From: Rhododendron vialii
Lineage: Eukaryota > Streptophyta > Magnoliopsida > Ericales > Ericaceae
Assembly (NCBI RefSeq): GCF_030253575.1
Contig: NC_080569.1
Coordinates: forward strand, 1,260,001 to 1,324,000
DNA length: 64,000 nucleotides
Direction of reading: 5' to 3'
Shown: positions 45,401 to 57,830 of the stretch, one piece after another
Layout of the letters: every line of letters starts with the position of its first letter
How positions within the stretch are numbered: the stretch's first letter is position 1
The notes under the pieces: generated by a model
What the model saw: only the letters and a program-made list of their open reading frames with translations
Database searches by the model: none
What the model was told of the DNA's origin: nothing
Program-made: the position numbers and the translations under genes

Positions 45401-48400
45401 GCTCTTAAATTCGTGTTTCTTTATACCTGCATCATTGTAAATAGTTTAACATAGTATGATCATAAGATTCCTATTTTTGTTGTGATACCCTGGTCCTCTG
45501 CTGTCTAATCCATCTGATTATTCTCTTTTTGTTGGTTGCTTAACTTTTTGGAAATTTTGTTTTCATCTGTCAAAATGTATTGTAAGAACGTGTAGTATTC
45601 TTCGTTATGGAACATTAATTAAATAGTTTCCCTTTCTGCTGCTATCTGATTAGGTTAGTTGGACTGCAACTGCAATTACGATGTGATGGAGGCCGGACGC
45701 ATTGTTTGATCAAGATGTCTTTTTTTGTTTTCCAAACCATTTGACATATGGTTCTGCAGATTCTGTTGGGGCTACCTTTTCTGTTAGCAAATCCTATCGC
45801 ATATCTATCAAGAGCCTTCAATCTTGGGCGTGTCTTCATCCACTTTTGGTACTCTTTTTAACCTGATAAAAATTGCTTGCAGTTGTAAACCATCAGCCTG
45901 AAAGGACACATTGATTTGTTAACTAATTGAGCCATTGAGAGGCATAAGCACACAAAGACCATAGTTTTTTCCATTATATGATATTTTTCGTACGGTAGCT
46001 AGGAGTTGATCCAAGTATAACATGGAAAACATGTTTCTTTAATTTTAGAATAATATCAGCAACAATCTCATGAATTTTTGGACTGTTAACGATCTTCTCA
46101 TCTGGAATGATAAGCAGGTGAAATTTATTCACTTGTCTTAGCTTACACCTTCCATGGCCGCTTGTATGTGCCATCCATGATACTTGGCATTGATTCTTTT
46201 AAGAGAGGTGGTGATTATTAAGCTGAATATTCTGTAACTTTAATGTTTTCCAATCACTATGAGAACTGGTGACTGTCTGAATAGGAAAGTTGGGCATTAT
46301 TGAAACAGGGGTATCTTTTTGGCAGTCAGAGGTTGTTTGAGGTGTGAACACATAAGGATGTCAAAATAGGCTAATTTGTTGAGCACATTGGCACCATAAG
46401 TACATGCTACCGTTTGTAACAAACATATTTTTGAATAATGTTAGATAAACAAAGCTGTCTAGTAAGTTTTTGATGAACTTCAATAGATTCATAACCACTT
46501 TCATGTTGTGTCAATCATTGTGTTTGGAGTACATTTTCTTATGCTTGTTTGTAACTTATTTTATGTCCTCCGGGAATGCAATTAATAAGAAACTGATGTC
46601 TCATATATTTTTCAGGTCTGTTAACTTCAAGTTTGTTCCTGAACCAGTCTTTATATCAAAAGAGTTTGCGGTCTCTTTGCTAGTTACTCATCTGATACTA
46701 CTCGCCGTGTTTTCTCACTATAGATGGTGCAGGTAAGTAGATTTTATTTTCTTCACTGCCGCTAAAGATAAATGGAGTAAGTTGGAATGACGAGACATTG
46801 AGATTTGACCAAACTTTCTGCAACCTTTACGGAAAAACTTGGTTTACTGTTCTGTTGAAATAGTTTGCTCTGTAAGACAATTCTTAACGTCAACCTTCAG
46901 AATTCTTCAAAAGTTGTTGCTTTGTGCTCTTGGATGAGATGATTGGATTATTGAGTACAGATGGATTGTGAGTGCATGAGCCCTTAGAAAGGACTCAGAT
47001 GCAGTTGTGTGGGTTGACAGAAAGGTGGGCATGTTGAACTATTATGTTTAAGAATAAAAAAAGAGAGTGGGAGTTGGGTAGGAGCAATGTTCTAAAACTC
47101 GGTACTCGGTACTCACTCGGCCGGCCACCTTGTACCTTGTAGGCTGAGTACTCGGCGATTACTCGGTGATTACTCGGCGAGTAGAAATTACTCGGTATTT
47201 TTTTTTATATGTTCCCCAAATGATATTCATAATGCATAATGAGAAGTTCAATGTTCATAGTTCAAACCAAATGAAACTAAGTACAAAATTACTAGTCCAT
47301 TGCAAAGCTTAACGTTCAAACCAAATGAAACCAGGTACAAAATTAATAGTCAATTACAAAGTTCAACGTTCAAACCAAATGAAACGAAGTACAAAATTAG
47401 TAGTCAATTATTCCTCCTCTTCTTCTTCTCGAAGAAGAAGAATAGCAGCAGCCGCTTCGGACAGCAGCAGCTTCGAACAGCAGCAATAGCTTGATTGGTG
47501 TGTTCACTCGATTAGGGTAAGTATAAAACTATGCTGAAATTACACTAACGACCCTTCAAATTTAACATATTATGTATTTTACCCCATTTTTCAGTTTTTT
47601 TTTCGATTTTCTCCCCACTTCCGAGTAATCTCGTTTTACCGAGTAATCGGTACTCGCCGAGTAATGCCGAGTAATCGGCTGGCCGAGTAATTCCACCGAG
47701 TAGCCCTAACTCTACTCGGCTAGGCACCGAGTACCGAGTACTCGCCGAGTATTTCCGAGTTTTAGAACACTGGGTAGGAGAAATGACTACACCTGAAGGA
47801 CTTACTTTCTCCATTCTTGGCACTTCTTTTTTCCTTATCTTTTTAATTATGCTAAAATTCAGTAGGTAAGTAGAGTTTCTTGAAGTTCAATTTTATTGTT
47901 TCTATTTGCAGGCATGAAGGAGGGCTTCTGAGTTTTTTGCATTCAAAGCTTTTCTCTATGAAGCTCAGCGCAGCCATTTCAAGTTCCTTCTCTTTTGAGC
48001 AGTTTCATAATCGTCACTCTAACTTCAAGCTTCTGAATAAAGAGCGTAAGACATATACCTCGACTTTTGTATTATTCTTTCTCTGGACTGGAGACTAAAT
48101 AGGAATTTGTGACCGATGCAGATATTGTGACGGTTATGTTTGTTGGGAATTTTATTGGCATTGTATGTGCCAGATCACTGCATTACCAATTCTACTCGTG
48201 GTAAGAATTGCTGACAAATTTCTTATCCTTGTAAACCTTTAGCTGCATGTATCTGTTGTTGCACTTCCCCAATGGAAAAAGAATGTAGTAGGTTTTGGTT
48301 AGCTTGAATGCATATGCTTCTTCTTGTGTTCGTAATGATGCAGTATACATATCCTGGCTGCATGTAGACATCAATTGGACGGTCTGTTTTTTTGCGCTTT

Positions 48401-49000
48401 GCTGTACTCACGTGCTCCTGATCCTTTTCATTTCCCAAATTAGGCCGTCTTTTGGGTATTAGCTGCCTTCACGCCTTTTTCTCTGTATGACTAACCTGCG
48501 GTACACATCCTACACGTGCTGCAATAGGAAGTTTTCTCTTGGTACGGCTCGAGAAAAAAATGATTTGAAGGTTTATGTATACGATATAATAGGAAAATGG
48601 GTTCGTAAATTAGTAATTCAACCAATGCATTCATGGTAAATGAGTTTATATTGTCCGCAGGTACTTCTATAGCCTACCATATCTACTGTGGAGAACTTCT
48701 TTTCCTACATTATTACGGTACGTTGGTTTGTCTTTTCTTTTTTCATTTTTTGCTTTCCTAGTTGTAGGATCGTGGATAATCTTCCCTACCCAGGCCATTG
48801 GTTTATTCACTTCTCTCTGTTTTTGCAGCTTAATGTTGTTTGAAGCGGTGGAGTTCTGTTGGAATGTCTACCCCTCAACCAACTATTCATCTGCCTTGCT
48901 GCTTTGTGCTCACTTGGTCATCCTATGGGGCCTCTGGACCGCTGCACCTGAATATCCTTACGTAAATGAGAAAACATCAACTGAAAACAAGAGGAAATAA
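42278..49000 (+). CDS. ALG3: ALG3, Dol-P-Man:Man5GlcNAc2-PP-dolichol alpha-1,3-mannosyltransferase
   Basis: Adds the first dolichol-phosphate-mannose-derived mannose to the lipid-linked N-glycan precursor in the ER lumen. Thirteen exons join in phase to 440 residues: 42278-42431, 42558-42592, 42938-43075, 44215-44283, 44915-45072, 45151-45217, 45341-45394, 45760-45848, 46616-46732, 47912-48045, 48122-48200, 48661-48717 and 48829-49000. Family stretches include [113 protein letters not shown] and [14 protein letters not shown]. The protein has many hydrophobic segments, as expected for this multi-pass ER enzyme. Intron 1 starts with a C-run of about 30 bases; intron 9 holds a 687-bp transposon. 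All expected regions are present, so the gene looks functional. Confidence 0.95.
42457..42488 (+). repeat. Poly-C tract in ALG3 intron 1
   Basis: About 30 consecutive C residues shortly after the intron 1 donor. Length of such tracts is prone to sequencing error. Confidence 0.9.
47085..47771. mobile_element. Mutator-type element in ALG3 intron 9
   Basis: Ends CAATGTTCTAAAACTCGG and CCGAGTTTTAGAACACT are inverted repeats, followed inwards by many ACTCGGC/GCCGAGT words. A 9-bp direct repeat GGGTAGGAG flanks it (47076-47084, 47772-47780). The interior has three copies of a roughly 50-bp unit (TTCAAACCAAATGAAAC, GTACAAAATTA) at 47260-47410 and a CAG/GAAGAA-rich stretch that may be captured host sequence. 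No transposase. Confidence 0.75.
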
Positions 49001-50440
49001 GGTGCTGGCATATTTTCTATCCTCTTTTGTTTTTCTTCCCGAAACACAACTTACGTGCCAAGTTGACCTATACGTAAAGGTGAATGTTCGACAGGGAATG
49101 TGTTATACGAGCTTTCTTCATTTTTCCCTTTCGGCACATTAACACTTGCGTAGTTTTGACTTTGGACAGGGTAGTGATATTGGCACTGTCATAATGTATT
49201 GTTTTTAGGTCATCTTACTTGGAGATTTGCAAAATTAACCTCTTAGCGTGCACTTCTTTTATGCTGTAAAATTCTCATACAGGAGGACAAGTGAGCCAAT
49301 TAAAGACATGATGATATTTCCAGAAGTTGTTAAATTTCACTTGCATAATTTCGTTACTTATGCGTTGAAAATTTATGAGAAATAGTATAAAATTTAAGAA
49401 CTGTTTTTCTTACACTAAGAAGATGCATCGCCACCAATTAGTGAAAGACTTAGAGGTGGTTTGGTCTAACTGGATTGTATTTTTGTCCTTATTTAAAATT
49501 TTTAATTTTGCGTCGATTTTTTTAAAGATTATTGATTTATCTCGACGAGAGAAATCTCAAAAAAAAAAAAAAAAAAAAAAAAACATGAATCAAAATTTTT
49601 AAAAAGTTCAGATAAGACAAAAATAATACAAAAAATCTGTCAGTTTTGAATTATTTTCTTCTTTAGAAGGTTTCCAGGGAGCGAGTAAATGATACGGAGT
49701 AAGATTTAGCAAATGCTTCGTGGAGTAGAAGCGTCTGCTGATTGTTCTTCTCGCTGCTCGTGGAGTTGTACTCATCACTCTGCTACAACAATTTTGCGTT
49801 TTAGTTCTTATATACCATATAGAGGAGATTAATTTAAGAGACACATATGGATTACGAAAGGATGGTCTTTTTTTTTTTTTTTTTTCATAAGTGATTATGA
49901 TAGGGTGTTAAATGAATGAATGAGGAGATGAATTTTTGGACACGAATATTCATCCTGTCACAGGTGATGAAGGATTAATTACAAGTAGTTCCTGCAACTT
50001 GTTCAGGAGGAAAAATCTCATCAAGTAAAGATGCAAGAATTCATTGCACCATAGGATTATAGGAACGGGGTTCGCAGAGAAAATAAAGATAAAGATCAAT
50101 TTTTTTTTAAAAAAGGATGCAAATATTTGGATGAAAAATGAATTTAAGGTTCTTTTAAGTTACGTGTCATCACAAACTCGTAAAACTGTCTTACCACCGA
50201 AGAAATTTTTCTTCGCCTGGTAAGGCAGGGGGAGATCCACAAACAAGAAAAGAGCTTCTCCATTGATCGATCGAGTTTGCTTTCAAGGAAGAAATCTTTC
50301 GTACTATTGATATGTTATCAATCATTATTTGGGAACAACAAAATCATTTGTCATATACTATTGTACACAAAGCAAGAGAACAAGAAACGCGGAGAAACAT
50401 CGAAAATCCAAAAGCGGGATGAATATTGAAGAGTCGTCTT
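49001..50440. other. Intergenic stretch between ALG3 and RALF gene 1
   Basis: 3' flanks of two convergent genes; an A-run at 49560-49582 and a T-run at 49868-49886. No gene recognised. Confidence 0.5.
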
Positions 50441-50818
50441 TTAGCTCCGGCATTGGGTAATGGCACTGCAACCGCGAGTGTATGGGTTAGCCTGGCCCCC
50501 GAGTACGCAGTTGTAATAGGACGTACCCTTAATCGAGCACGGCACGAAATCCCTCTCCAGCACACCGTAGCTGATGTACTTGGTAGTCGTTAATATGCGC
50601 CTGTTGCTCTCCGAGTCCATGTCGAACTCTCCTTGATCGCCGGCTGCGCCCATGCACTCCCCGATCGTGCCTCTGCATTCGCCCTGTCCCGCGGGAATCC
50701 ACTTCCATTTGTGGTGGTTCCCGGTGGCTTCAACGACGGTTGACAGGACGATTGGAGACAGCACAAGGAAAGAAGACATGATCAACATGCGGCGGAAGGC
50801 GGAGGAGTACTTTGCCAT
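50441..50818 (-). CDS. RALF peptide precursor 1 (divergent)
   Basis: RALF peptides are secreted, raise apoplastic pH and signal through FERONIA-type receptor kinases. Single exon, 125 residues: signal peptide at about 1-31, propeptide with two cysteines, subtilase (S1P) processing site RRIL at 73-76, then the receptor-binding YISYG (81-85) and four mature cysteines (94, 104, 117, 123). NPYTRGCSAITQCRS is the usual ending. Unusual features are GVLERDFVPC where canonical members have GAL(R/Q)xNTVPC, and NCVLGGQANPY instead of a basic-rich NCRxGAQANPY. The gene is a tandem partner of 54812-55204 on the same strand. Function as a RALF is likely; the altered receptor-contact area could change specificity. 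Confidence 0.93.
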   Translation of the reverse strand: MAKYSSAFRRMLIMSSFLVLSPIVLSTVVEATGNHHKWKWIPAGQGECRGTIGECMGAAGDQGEFDMDSESNRRILTTTKYISYGVLERDFVPCSIKGTSYYNCVLGGQANPYTRGCSAITQCRS

Positions 50819-52709
50819 AGTTGGTTTCTTCTTCAGCCTCTCTTCTCAATGTTCTTTATTGCTATGAAACATTCTACTAGACTACTACATACCATTTTTC
50901 TAACAAGGCCGGCAGGCTATATCTTTGAGCTGTTTTTTTTAATAGTTCAAAGAAAATGAAATTGATTTGATCAATGGTATCAAACACATTGCCACTCCGC
51001 TTGCATCTAGCTGTCTAAGTAGGGAAATTTTTTATTTCAAATAGGTTGTATTCCGCCCAGTTTAGATGCTCTGTTGGCTAGAAATTTGCCTTCTTCAGTT
51101 GTTGCCTTTCTTGTGCACATGTCACAAAACAGGAAAAAATCAACCAATGACGACATTTTATTCGCTTGATGAATCAATTGAGATGAAACAGTCTAATCAA
51201 ATGGGTAACGAAGAGATAAAGAAAATCCTTTATTAATTGGTTGATATTTACAGGCCTTTTTCTGAGATTATTATATTGAGATTGCTTCTTCAAACTTCAA
51301 AGAAGCATACTATTACGTTGTTTATAAATTCGTCACGCCAGCTATATAGGATTGCCATGGAGCTTATGGAGTGCCCGCACTTTTGATCCCGTGCATCATC
51401 AATCGCAGGATTGCACAATAATCTTTTGTGCAATCACGTGACTGACATTGCACGGGAACAGATGTACATACACTTTTAGGTACATGTGACATGATGTGGA
51501 GTTTATGTCGGCTGAAATTCCAAAGGAAAAAAAAAAACAAGCATGTAAATTAATTTGCAAAAATATTAGGGAGTCAAGCCAAAAGAACAAGGTGTTGCGA
51601 ATAAAAAATGGTATGCTGGCATTCTGGAGTTGTTATTTTACACTACGCATAATCTGTAATTAGCTGAACCGGTTACACCCAAGTGAAAAGCATGACCAAG
51701 TACTTTCGTAATTAAGTGGAAAAAGATGTCTACAAGGGAGTCGGTTTCAACGGTTTGTTTAAAGAAAAGAAAAGAAAAGAAAAGAAAATATAAAGCGATA
51801 TAAACAAGAATACTCATCCGAGCCACCTAAGGGCGGAACTACAGTCCAAAGCGGGGTGGGCTGTAGCCCAGGTGAACTTCAAAAAATTAAAAAATGCATA
51901 TGTATAAGTTTACTTAGCCCATTAAATTGCAGCCCACTTCATTCTATATATGATTATTTACGTATTTCAAAAAAATGTATATGTATAATTTTAGCCCACT
52001 TCATTCTATGATCGATTTTCTACTTTGAAAGAGAATTGATATTGACTCAGAAATATTTCAGATTCGATAGTAAATGATTTCTACTCTCTGAAACAACGTA
52101 GGGCACAACTTCAATATGATACAACTTCAACAATGCATGTTTTTCGTACTTTTGTTTTGTTTAATTCTGAACATTTTATGTATTTATGTACAAGTTTGCT
52201 GGATATTAATTATAAAACTCTTTTTGGTTCATCTATATATTTGAAAAAAAAGAAGCAACTATAATGGAAACAATATATTCATGATTTAAGATGAAAAACG
52301 TTTGGGAGAAAATATGAATTCCCTATTGGTATTCCCTATTTTGCTTCTTCTCCAAGTAAACATCTACTTCGTACTATTTTATTTTACTTTACATAAGAAA
52401 CTACTCCATTAAGTAGCATTGATTAAAGACAAATAGACAAGCAACATGCGATAATGTACTTTGTGAGAATAACCGATCGATGAGGAGGTAAGTAATGTTC
52501 ACCCACTTTTTAGATAGCAAAACAAAATTGGTAGTACTATTATTTTGCACATGCAAGACCTCATACATTGACTTTTAATGCTTGACCATTTCTCAAATAG
52601 AAAAAATTGATTTCTTAAGTCAAATTTTACACAAGAAATGGTAGTCATTAATTGTCACATCAACTTCGTGTGTTGCAATCTTTGTTGTTCAAAAGGAGAA
52701 ATTTTTCCG
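50819..52709. other. Upstream region of RALF gene 1
   Basis: Should contain the promoter. AT-rich, no recognised gene; a short AAAGA tandem run occurs at about 51763-51787. Confidence 0.4.
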
Positions 52710-52904
52710 TGCCAAGCGGGTATCATGTGGTGTCCGCTTGGTGCATCCGGACCGTCCATTTTGATTTTGGACAGCCTCGGATTTGGAGAGAGAGAAAGAG
52801 GAGGGGTGAGAGGAGAGAAAATGTTTTAATCTGAGCCGTCCAAAAGTGCATCAAATGGCTCGGGAGTGCCGAGTGGGCACCACGTGGGATATACCCACTC
52901 GGCA
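52710..52904. mobile_element. Foldback MITE of about 195 bp
   Basis: TGCCAAGCGGGTATCATGTG at the left is an imperfect inverted match of CACGTGGGATATACCCACTC at the right; the next inner blocks GGACCGTCCATTTTGATTTT and AGCCGTCCAAAAGTGCATCA continue the pairing. No target duplication resolved. A solo LTR sits against its right end. Confidence 0.65.
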
Positions 52905-52906
52905 TT

Positions 52907-53230
52907 TGTTAGGATTGAAACACACACTCATGATTTTCATGAGTATTAAACAGTAAAGTAATCAACACAGCAATATACGTGGTTCTCCAAAACCGAATAC
53001 GTCCACGGGAGCGAAAGAGCAGTCTTCCTTATTGATGATCACAGTACATAGGGTTTTACAATAGAGAATATTATACCTCCTCTATCCCTACCCTTATAAC
53101 ACCGTACCACGCTCCGTTCCATTCCGCTTCATTGCGCTTCGCTGCGCTCGCTCTACTCCACTACGCTTGCAACTAGCTCTTATTGTAGAACTTCTCGGTA
53201 CCTCTCATGTATGAGCCACAAGTTCTAACA
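52907..53230. mobile_element. Solo LTR of an LTR retrotransposon (fossil)
   Basis: 324 bp beginning TGTTAGGATTG and ending GTTCTAACA, with TGTTAG/CTAACA short inverted ends. Near-identical 5-bp flanks GCATT (52902-52906) and GCACT (53231-53235) look like a target duplication with one change. The ACGTGGTTCTCCAAAACCG and TACGTCCACGGGAG words occur widely in plant LTRs. No internal region remains. The mismatch in the flanks suggests it is not recent. Copia or TRIM-type is a guess. Confidence 0.6.
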
Positions 53231-54182
53231 GCACTAAAAAATTTATCGTTCAAAAGATCTTTATGAAACTATTCAAATAATCTAACAACCGTGGTGGGTT
53301 CGGGTTAAAAATTACTTCGATATCATTGGAGTTACTTTGTCAAGTAATATATTTTTTTTTTGTAAACATACTATTGTAATCAAATAAGGTTAAACTGAAC
53401 CAAATAAAGTATTAATATTGGAACAAGTTAAAAAATATAGTATAACTTCCGCTGGAAAAAATAAAGCTCAAACTATTGAAGATTCTATTATATATAGACT
53501 ATATATATAGTTGCAAGGAGATTAATTAGGAAACCCTAGCCACACGATCGAAGACAATGTCAACTATTGTAACGACCCATTCCCTCACTGAAAATATCCT
53601 TTATTTCTCCTAAGAATATTTGTCCTTGTCGACCTGAGTATTTTCCTTTCCCAATACCGTTTGAAAATGGGAGTGGATCATCTCCAATTGTCCCGGACAG
53701 TTGCTGAAGTTGTCTCACAACTATGGGTCTTACTAACATATCTTCATGTGAAGATATACCTGCGTTGTTATAAAATACTAGCATCCACGTGCCTCATCTC
53801 CATTTATCTCCAAATGTAGTCCAAAATTTATTTTAACTTATTCTCTTGTTACTTACTAATTCTATCCTCATAGAAAACCAGTACTCCTTGACCCTTGTCT
53901 GGATAGTAGACAACTAAAATTACATTAATTATTTTTCCCCCTTTTCTATCACACGCAATATAAAATAAAATATACTAATATATATACTCTTTGCAGAAAT
54001 TAGTGCGAAGGATATGGGCCGGGTTTTACAAATTATTATGGTGTGGAATCCTCAATGAAGCTTCGTATAACTTTGATCTATTGGACCGGGGTTAATTATT
54101 AATCTAATAAATTAATAATAATCCATTCTTGCCACTTAGCAAAAAGGCTTATTTGAACTTCCGTTCTGACCACTCTCGTCAA

Positions 54183-54224
<42 letters not shown>

Positions 54225-54811
54225 GCCAATATATTACAGAGTAACACCCTTCAAATTAATTAAACAATGACTGTTTAAGCTAATTTTGGATGCATCATGC
54301 ATGCATTATACATTTGGCAAAATAATGCACAACTTCCTAATATATTTTTTGGCCGATTGATACTATATAATCTCAACTGAAATATAATTTTATAAAGTCC
54401 TGTCCATAAAGTTTCTTGAAGCTTATTTCTCATTTACAATGAATTGCCTTACGCAAAGGCAATTGGCATGCATCAAAGAAGTTGGTCGAACTTCTATACT
54501 AACGGGCTCGGATATCTGAGTTATCAAAAACTTGTATATTAGCTTGGGATGTATTATGTTAATGTGTAATATAAGTAGAATTTTTTTCCCGATAAATCCG
54601 CCTCCGAATCAACAATTCGTAAGAACAAAAGGATATCATCGAGAAAGGAAATGGTATAACTGACATTTCGCTCAAAATGATTAACAGTTATATTCTTGTA
54701 TAGTCCACTGTATCGCTCATCCATGATTATAACAAAATCATGTGTTGTATTATTGGAGTACAAATAATAACGGAACAGGAAAGGAAACAAATAACGAGAA
54801 ATCAATTTTAA
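53231..54811. other. Intergenic stretch with AAT microsatellite
   Basis: AAT trinucleotide array at about 54181-54222 (fourteen units). A GGAATCCTC-AAGCTTC block at 54037-54078 matches one in the RALF gene 2 promoter. No gene recognised. Confidence 0.6.
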
Positions 54812-55204
54812 CTAACTCCGGCATTGAGTAATGGCACTGCAGCCGCGAGAGTAAGGGTTAGCCTGGGCCCCTGTTTGGCAATTGTAATAGGACGCACCCC
54901 TAACCGAGCACGGCACCGTATTGCTCTGCAGCGCGCCGTAGCTGATGTAATTGTCGGTTGCTAGTATCCGCCTGTTGCTCTCCGAGTCCATCTCGAACTC
55001 TCCTCCACCGGCGCCTGCGCCCATGCACTCGCCTATCGAGCCTCTGCAGGCCGCCGCCTGCTTGGTGGGAATCCAGCTGCTCCACTCGTGGTGGTTCCCG
55101 GTGGCTTTGACCGCGGTTGACGAGACGACTAATAGAGACAGCACTAGTACGAGGAAAGAAGGTATGGTCAGCAGGCCGCGGAAGGCCGAGGAGGAGTTTT
55201 CCAT
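54812..55204 (-). CDS. RALF peptide precursor 2 (canonical)
   Basis: Single exon, 130 residues. Signal peptide at about 1-34, propeptide with CRGSIGEC, S1P site RRIL at 78-81, YISYG at 86-90 and mature cysteines at 99, 109, 122 and 128. The mature part ALQSNTVPCSVRGASYYNC and GAQANPYSRGCSAITQCRS fits the RALF1/22/23/33 clade closely. N-terminal and propeptide similarity to the gene at 50441-50818 (for example TGNHHxW, EFxMDSESNRRIL) shows that the two arose by tandem duplication. Nothing suggests loss of function. Confidence 0.95.
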   Translation of the reverse strand: MENSSSAFRGLLTIPSFLVLVLSLLVVSSTAVKATGNHHEWSSWIPTKQAAACRGSIGECMGAGAGGGEFEMDSESNRRILATDNYISYGALQSNTVPCSVRGASYYNCQTGAQANPYSRGCSAITQCRS

Positions 55205-57507
55205 CGTCGTCTCCTCCGTAGGTACGTAGCTTGTTTAATTTGTTCTTGTAGCTTTGGAAATGGAAATGTGTTTCTTGTTGACAAGGCTGAGCTGAGCAAG
55301 GCCTATTTTAAGCATTTGTCGTGTGAAGAAAATGACATTGATGATGGTGGCATCAACCGTTTTGCCACTCTGTTTTGGACATTTTCTTTCTAATTTCAAT
55401 GTGGAGATGTATAAAGAATATATATTTTATTTAAATCATCCATGACGGTGATATATCAACCAACAATATTGACATTTTTTTAATAGTACTGTAATTATTA
55501 TAGTTGGTATGGAGAAGTCTAGAGGCAAAATAATATATAAAGCAAATGGGCAAATTAAAGAGAAATTAAGACGTTATCTATTAGTAGTAGTAGTTAATAA
55601 AAGGGAGAACATGCATATGTCGTTCGTCAGTAAGTTTCAATGTAACATCTTCGAATTATGTCAGTCGAAATTCAAAATTAAAAAGCTGTACATAAAATTC
55701 AAATCTTATGGTCATTGGGGAGTTTACCTGGTCGTTAGCTTTGGAATTCCAAAAGTGGTCGAGTTACGTGCAAGCTGATCCGAAAATATATTTAATTAGC
55801 TCAATAGGTAACATGACCGGGGTAGTTTGTAATTTGAGGGGACGATGAAGGGTATATTGGTAAAGACGAGGCCAAATACAAGGATCGATTTGCTCAACAA
55901 CTTTCAGCAGTTAGGTTGTCCTAATATTCGACCAAATATTGTACAGTAAATAATTAATACTATAAAGCAGCAGGAGAATCCAGAACCTAACCCACCAGAA
56001 GCCTGCCAAAAAAACCATGGAATCCTCGACGAAGCTTCTTCTTATAATCCTCGAAGCTTTATTGATATAATCACGCAAAATCTTATTATTGGCGAAAAAA
56101 CTTATTATTTGAACAATTCTTTAGTAGTGCAAATGCAGCTAGCTAGCCTCATTGGTGTTGAGAAAGTTTTAGCTGATACATGCATGACAAATAATTTACT
56201 CCTATATAACTTCTAAATTGTACTCAGTTTAGCTCATACTTGCCATTCTTTTGTCGAGTTTTATTTCTCGAATTAACACTCCACCGCTGTCCGATTTTTA
56301 AGTCCTCGAGGGGATCTAATTCCTTTTCTTTATTGTCAAATCATGTCCCTTTTTAAGAATAACCATGCCCCGTTTTAAGAAAGAGTTTGTTTGGTAATTA
56401 ATGTGGATGGATAAAGAAATCAAATTACTTGGTTGCTACAAGGTCGGTCAAATGCATCTCTCCTCGCTGGCATCAAGGTCCAGGAGTCATTGATCCATAG
56501 AAAAACCATCAATTCTAAACCTACCCAATTAAGAGAATGATATCATTCCTGTTCATATGTTTTTTTATATAAAAAATAAATAAATTGGTGGAAGATTGAC
56601 TAGTCCAATCTCAAGGTGATCATAAATTAAGTGCATAAATGGTTCACGCGTTTATCATACCATCAAGGAAAATAAAGACAGAGAATTAGGTAGGTAGGTT
56701 TGGAGAGTTGGAATTGGAGAAAAAGAAATAAACTAGCTAGCTAGCTAGGAGATCGAATGAGTGGAAGCTGGGCCAAAGTCAAAACACAGAAACCGCACTT
56801 ATCACAAGTTGCAGGGACAAAATTGATAATAACCAAACTAGTATTCCCTGTCTGTCAATCTCTGTCTACTTTTGGGTTCTCCCCATTTTCCTTCACTTCT
56901 ATCGACTCGTATTCTCTCATCTTATTAACCAATTCAAAACGAGAGGTTACCGGGGGGGGGGCGGGGGGGATCATATCTAAATATCTAATGCATTGAATTA
57001 CGGTGTTTCCGACTTCCAATTACGTAGGTACCGAAATAAACAAGTTTAAAATAGAGATATGGTAAGCAAATTAAACCAAATCGAGTTGGGGTCGACTACA
57101 ATGAGATAGTTAAAAAATAAAATAAAAATGGAGCTAGGTTAGCCAGATATATATTCTGAATCATAGGACGGACGGAGGTTCTGGCCTCTAGAGCCTCGAA
57201 CATGATACATAAAATCACCGCATTATATTTTTTCTATTATTGTGGTCGATTTGAAAGTGATCAAGTGAACGCACCAACTGGAACCAAAGTGGATGTCATA
57301 TTTTCGAAGTAATTCTGAGAAAGATTAAGAATAAGAATAGAGAAGTTGTGGGTTCACGAAATAATAGTTGAGATCACATAAATTATACTATAATTGGGCT
57401 AGCTACAATGAGATAAAAAAATGAAATAAGAGAAGATTTTTTATTTTTTTTATACAATTGAAGGTAGTTAACCTGAAGGTATTACCGAATACTGATGGGT
57501 AAAAAAT
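55205..57507. other. Upstream region of RALF gene 2 and intergenic DNA
   Basis: Promoter side of RALF gene 2. Contains the GGAATCCTCGACGAAGCTTC block at 56015-56062. A short GTTGGGGTCGAC fragment at 57070-57112 resembles the Au/RTE-like repeat at 61.5 kb. No gene recognised. Confidence 0.45.
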
Positions 57508-57830
57508 ACCTGATCTCCCGAACAACGGAAGCGTAACGAAAAACAAACACACACGAAAGAGACACAAGATTACATGGTTCCCCAAACTCGGGTACGTCTA
57601 CGGAGAGAATAACTTCCACTAATATTGAAGGAGTACAATGAAATATAAAATACCCTACTCTAACTCTCAAGCTCTCGATATTTTTATCTCCCGTGCTCAC
57701 ACAATATTCTTACTGATTTTTTCTCTCACACACACTGTATACCTTGCTTTGTGCTCTCTGCCGTAGCTCACTCACTGCCTTCGCCACACATGAACTGCCT
57801 CATTTAAATAGGAATAAGAGAGGAATCTAC
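57508..57830. mobile_element. LTR-like fragment (fossil)
   Basis: Carries TACATGGTTCCCCAAACTCG and GGTACGTCTACGGAGAG, the same type of conserved LTR word seen in the solo LTR at 52.9 kb. Borders are uncertain and no second end, internal domain or target duplication is clear. Age cannot be judged. Confidence 0.35.

Noticed and set aside
48192-48438. Minus-strand frames in the ALG3 intron near 48.3 kb
   Set aside because: They lie in an intron between phase-consistent ALG3 exons and resemble nothing known.
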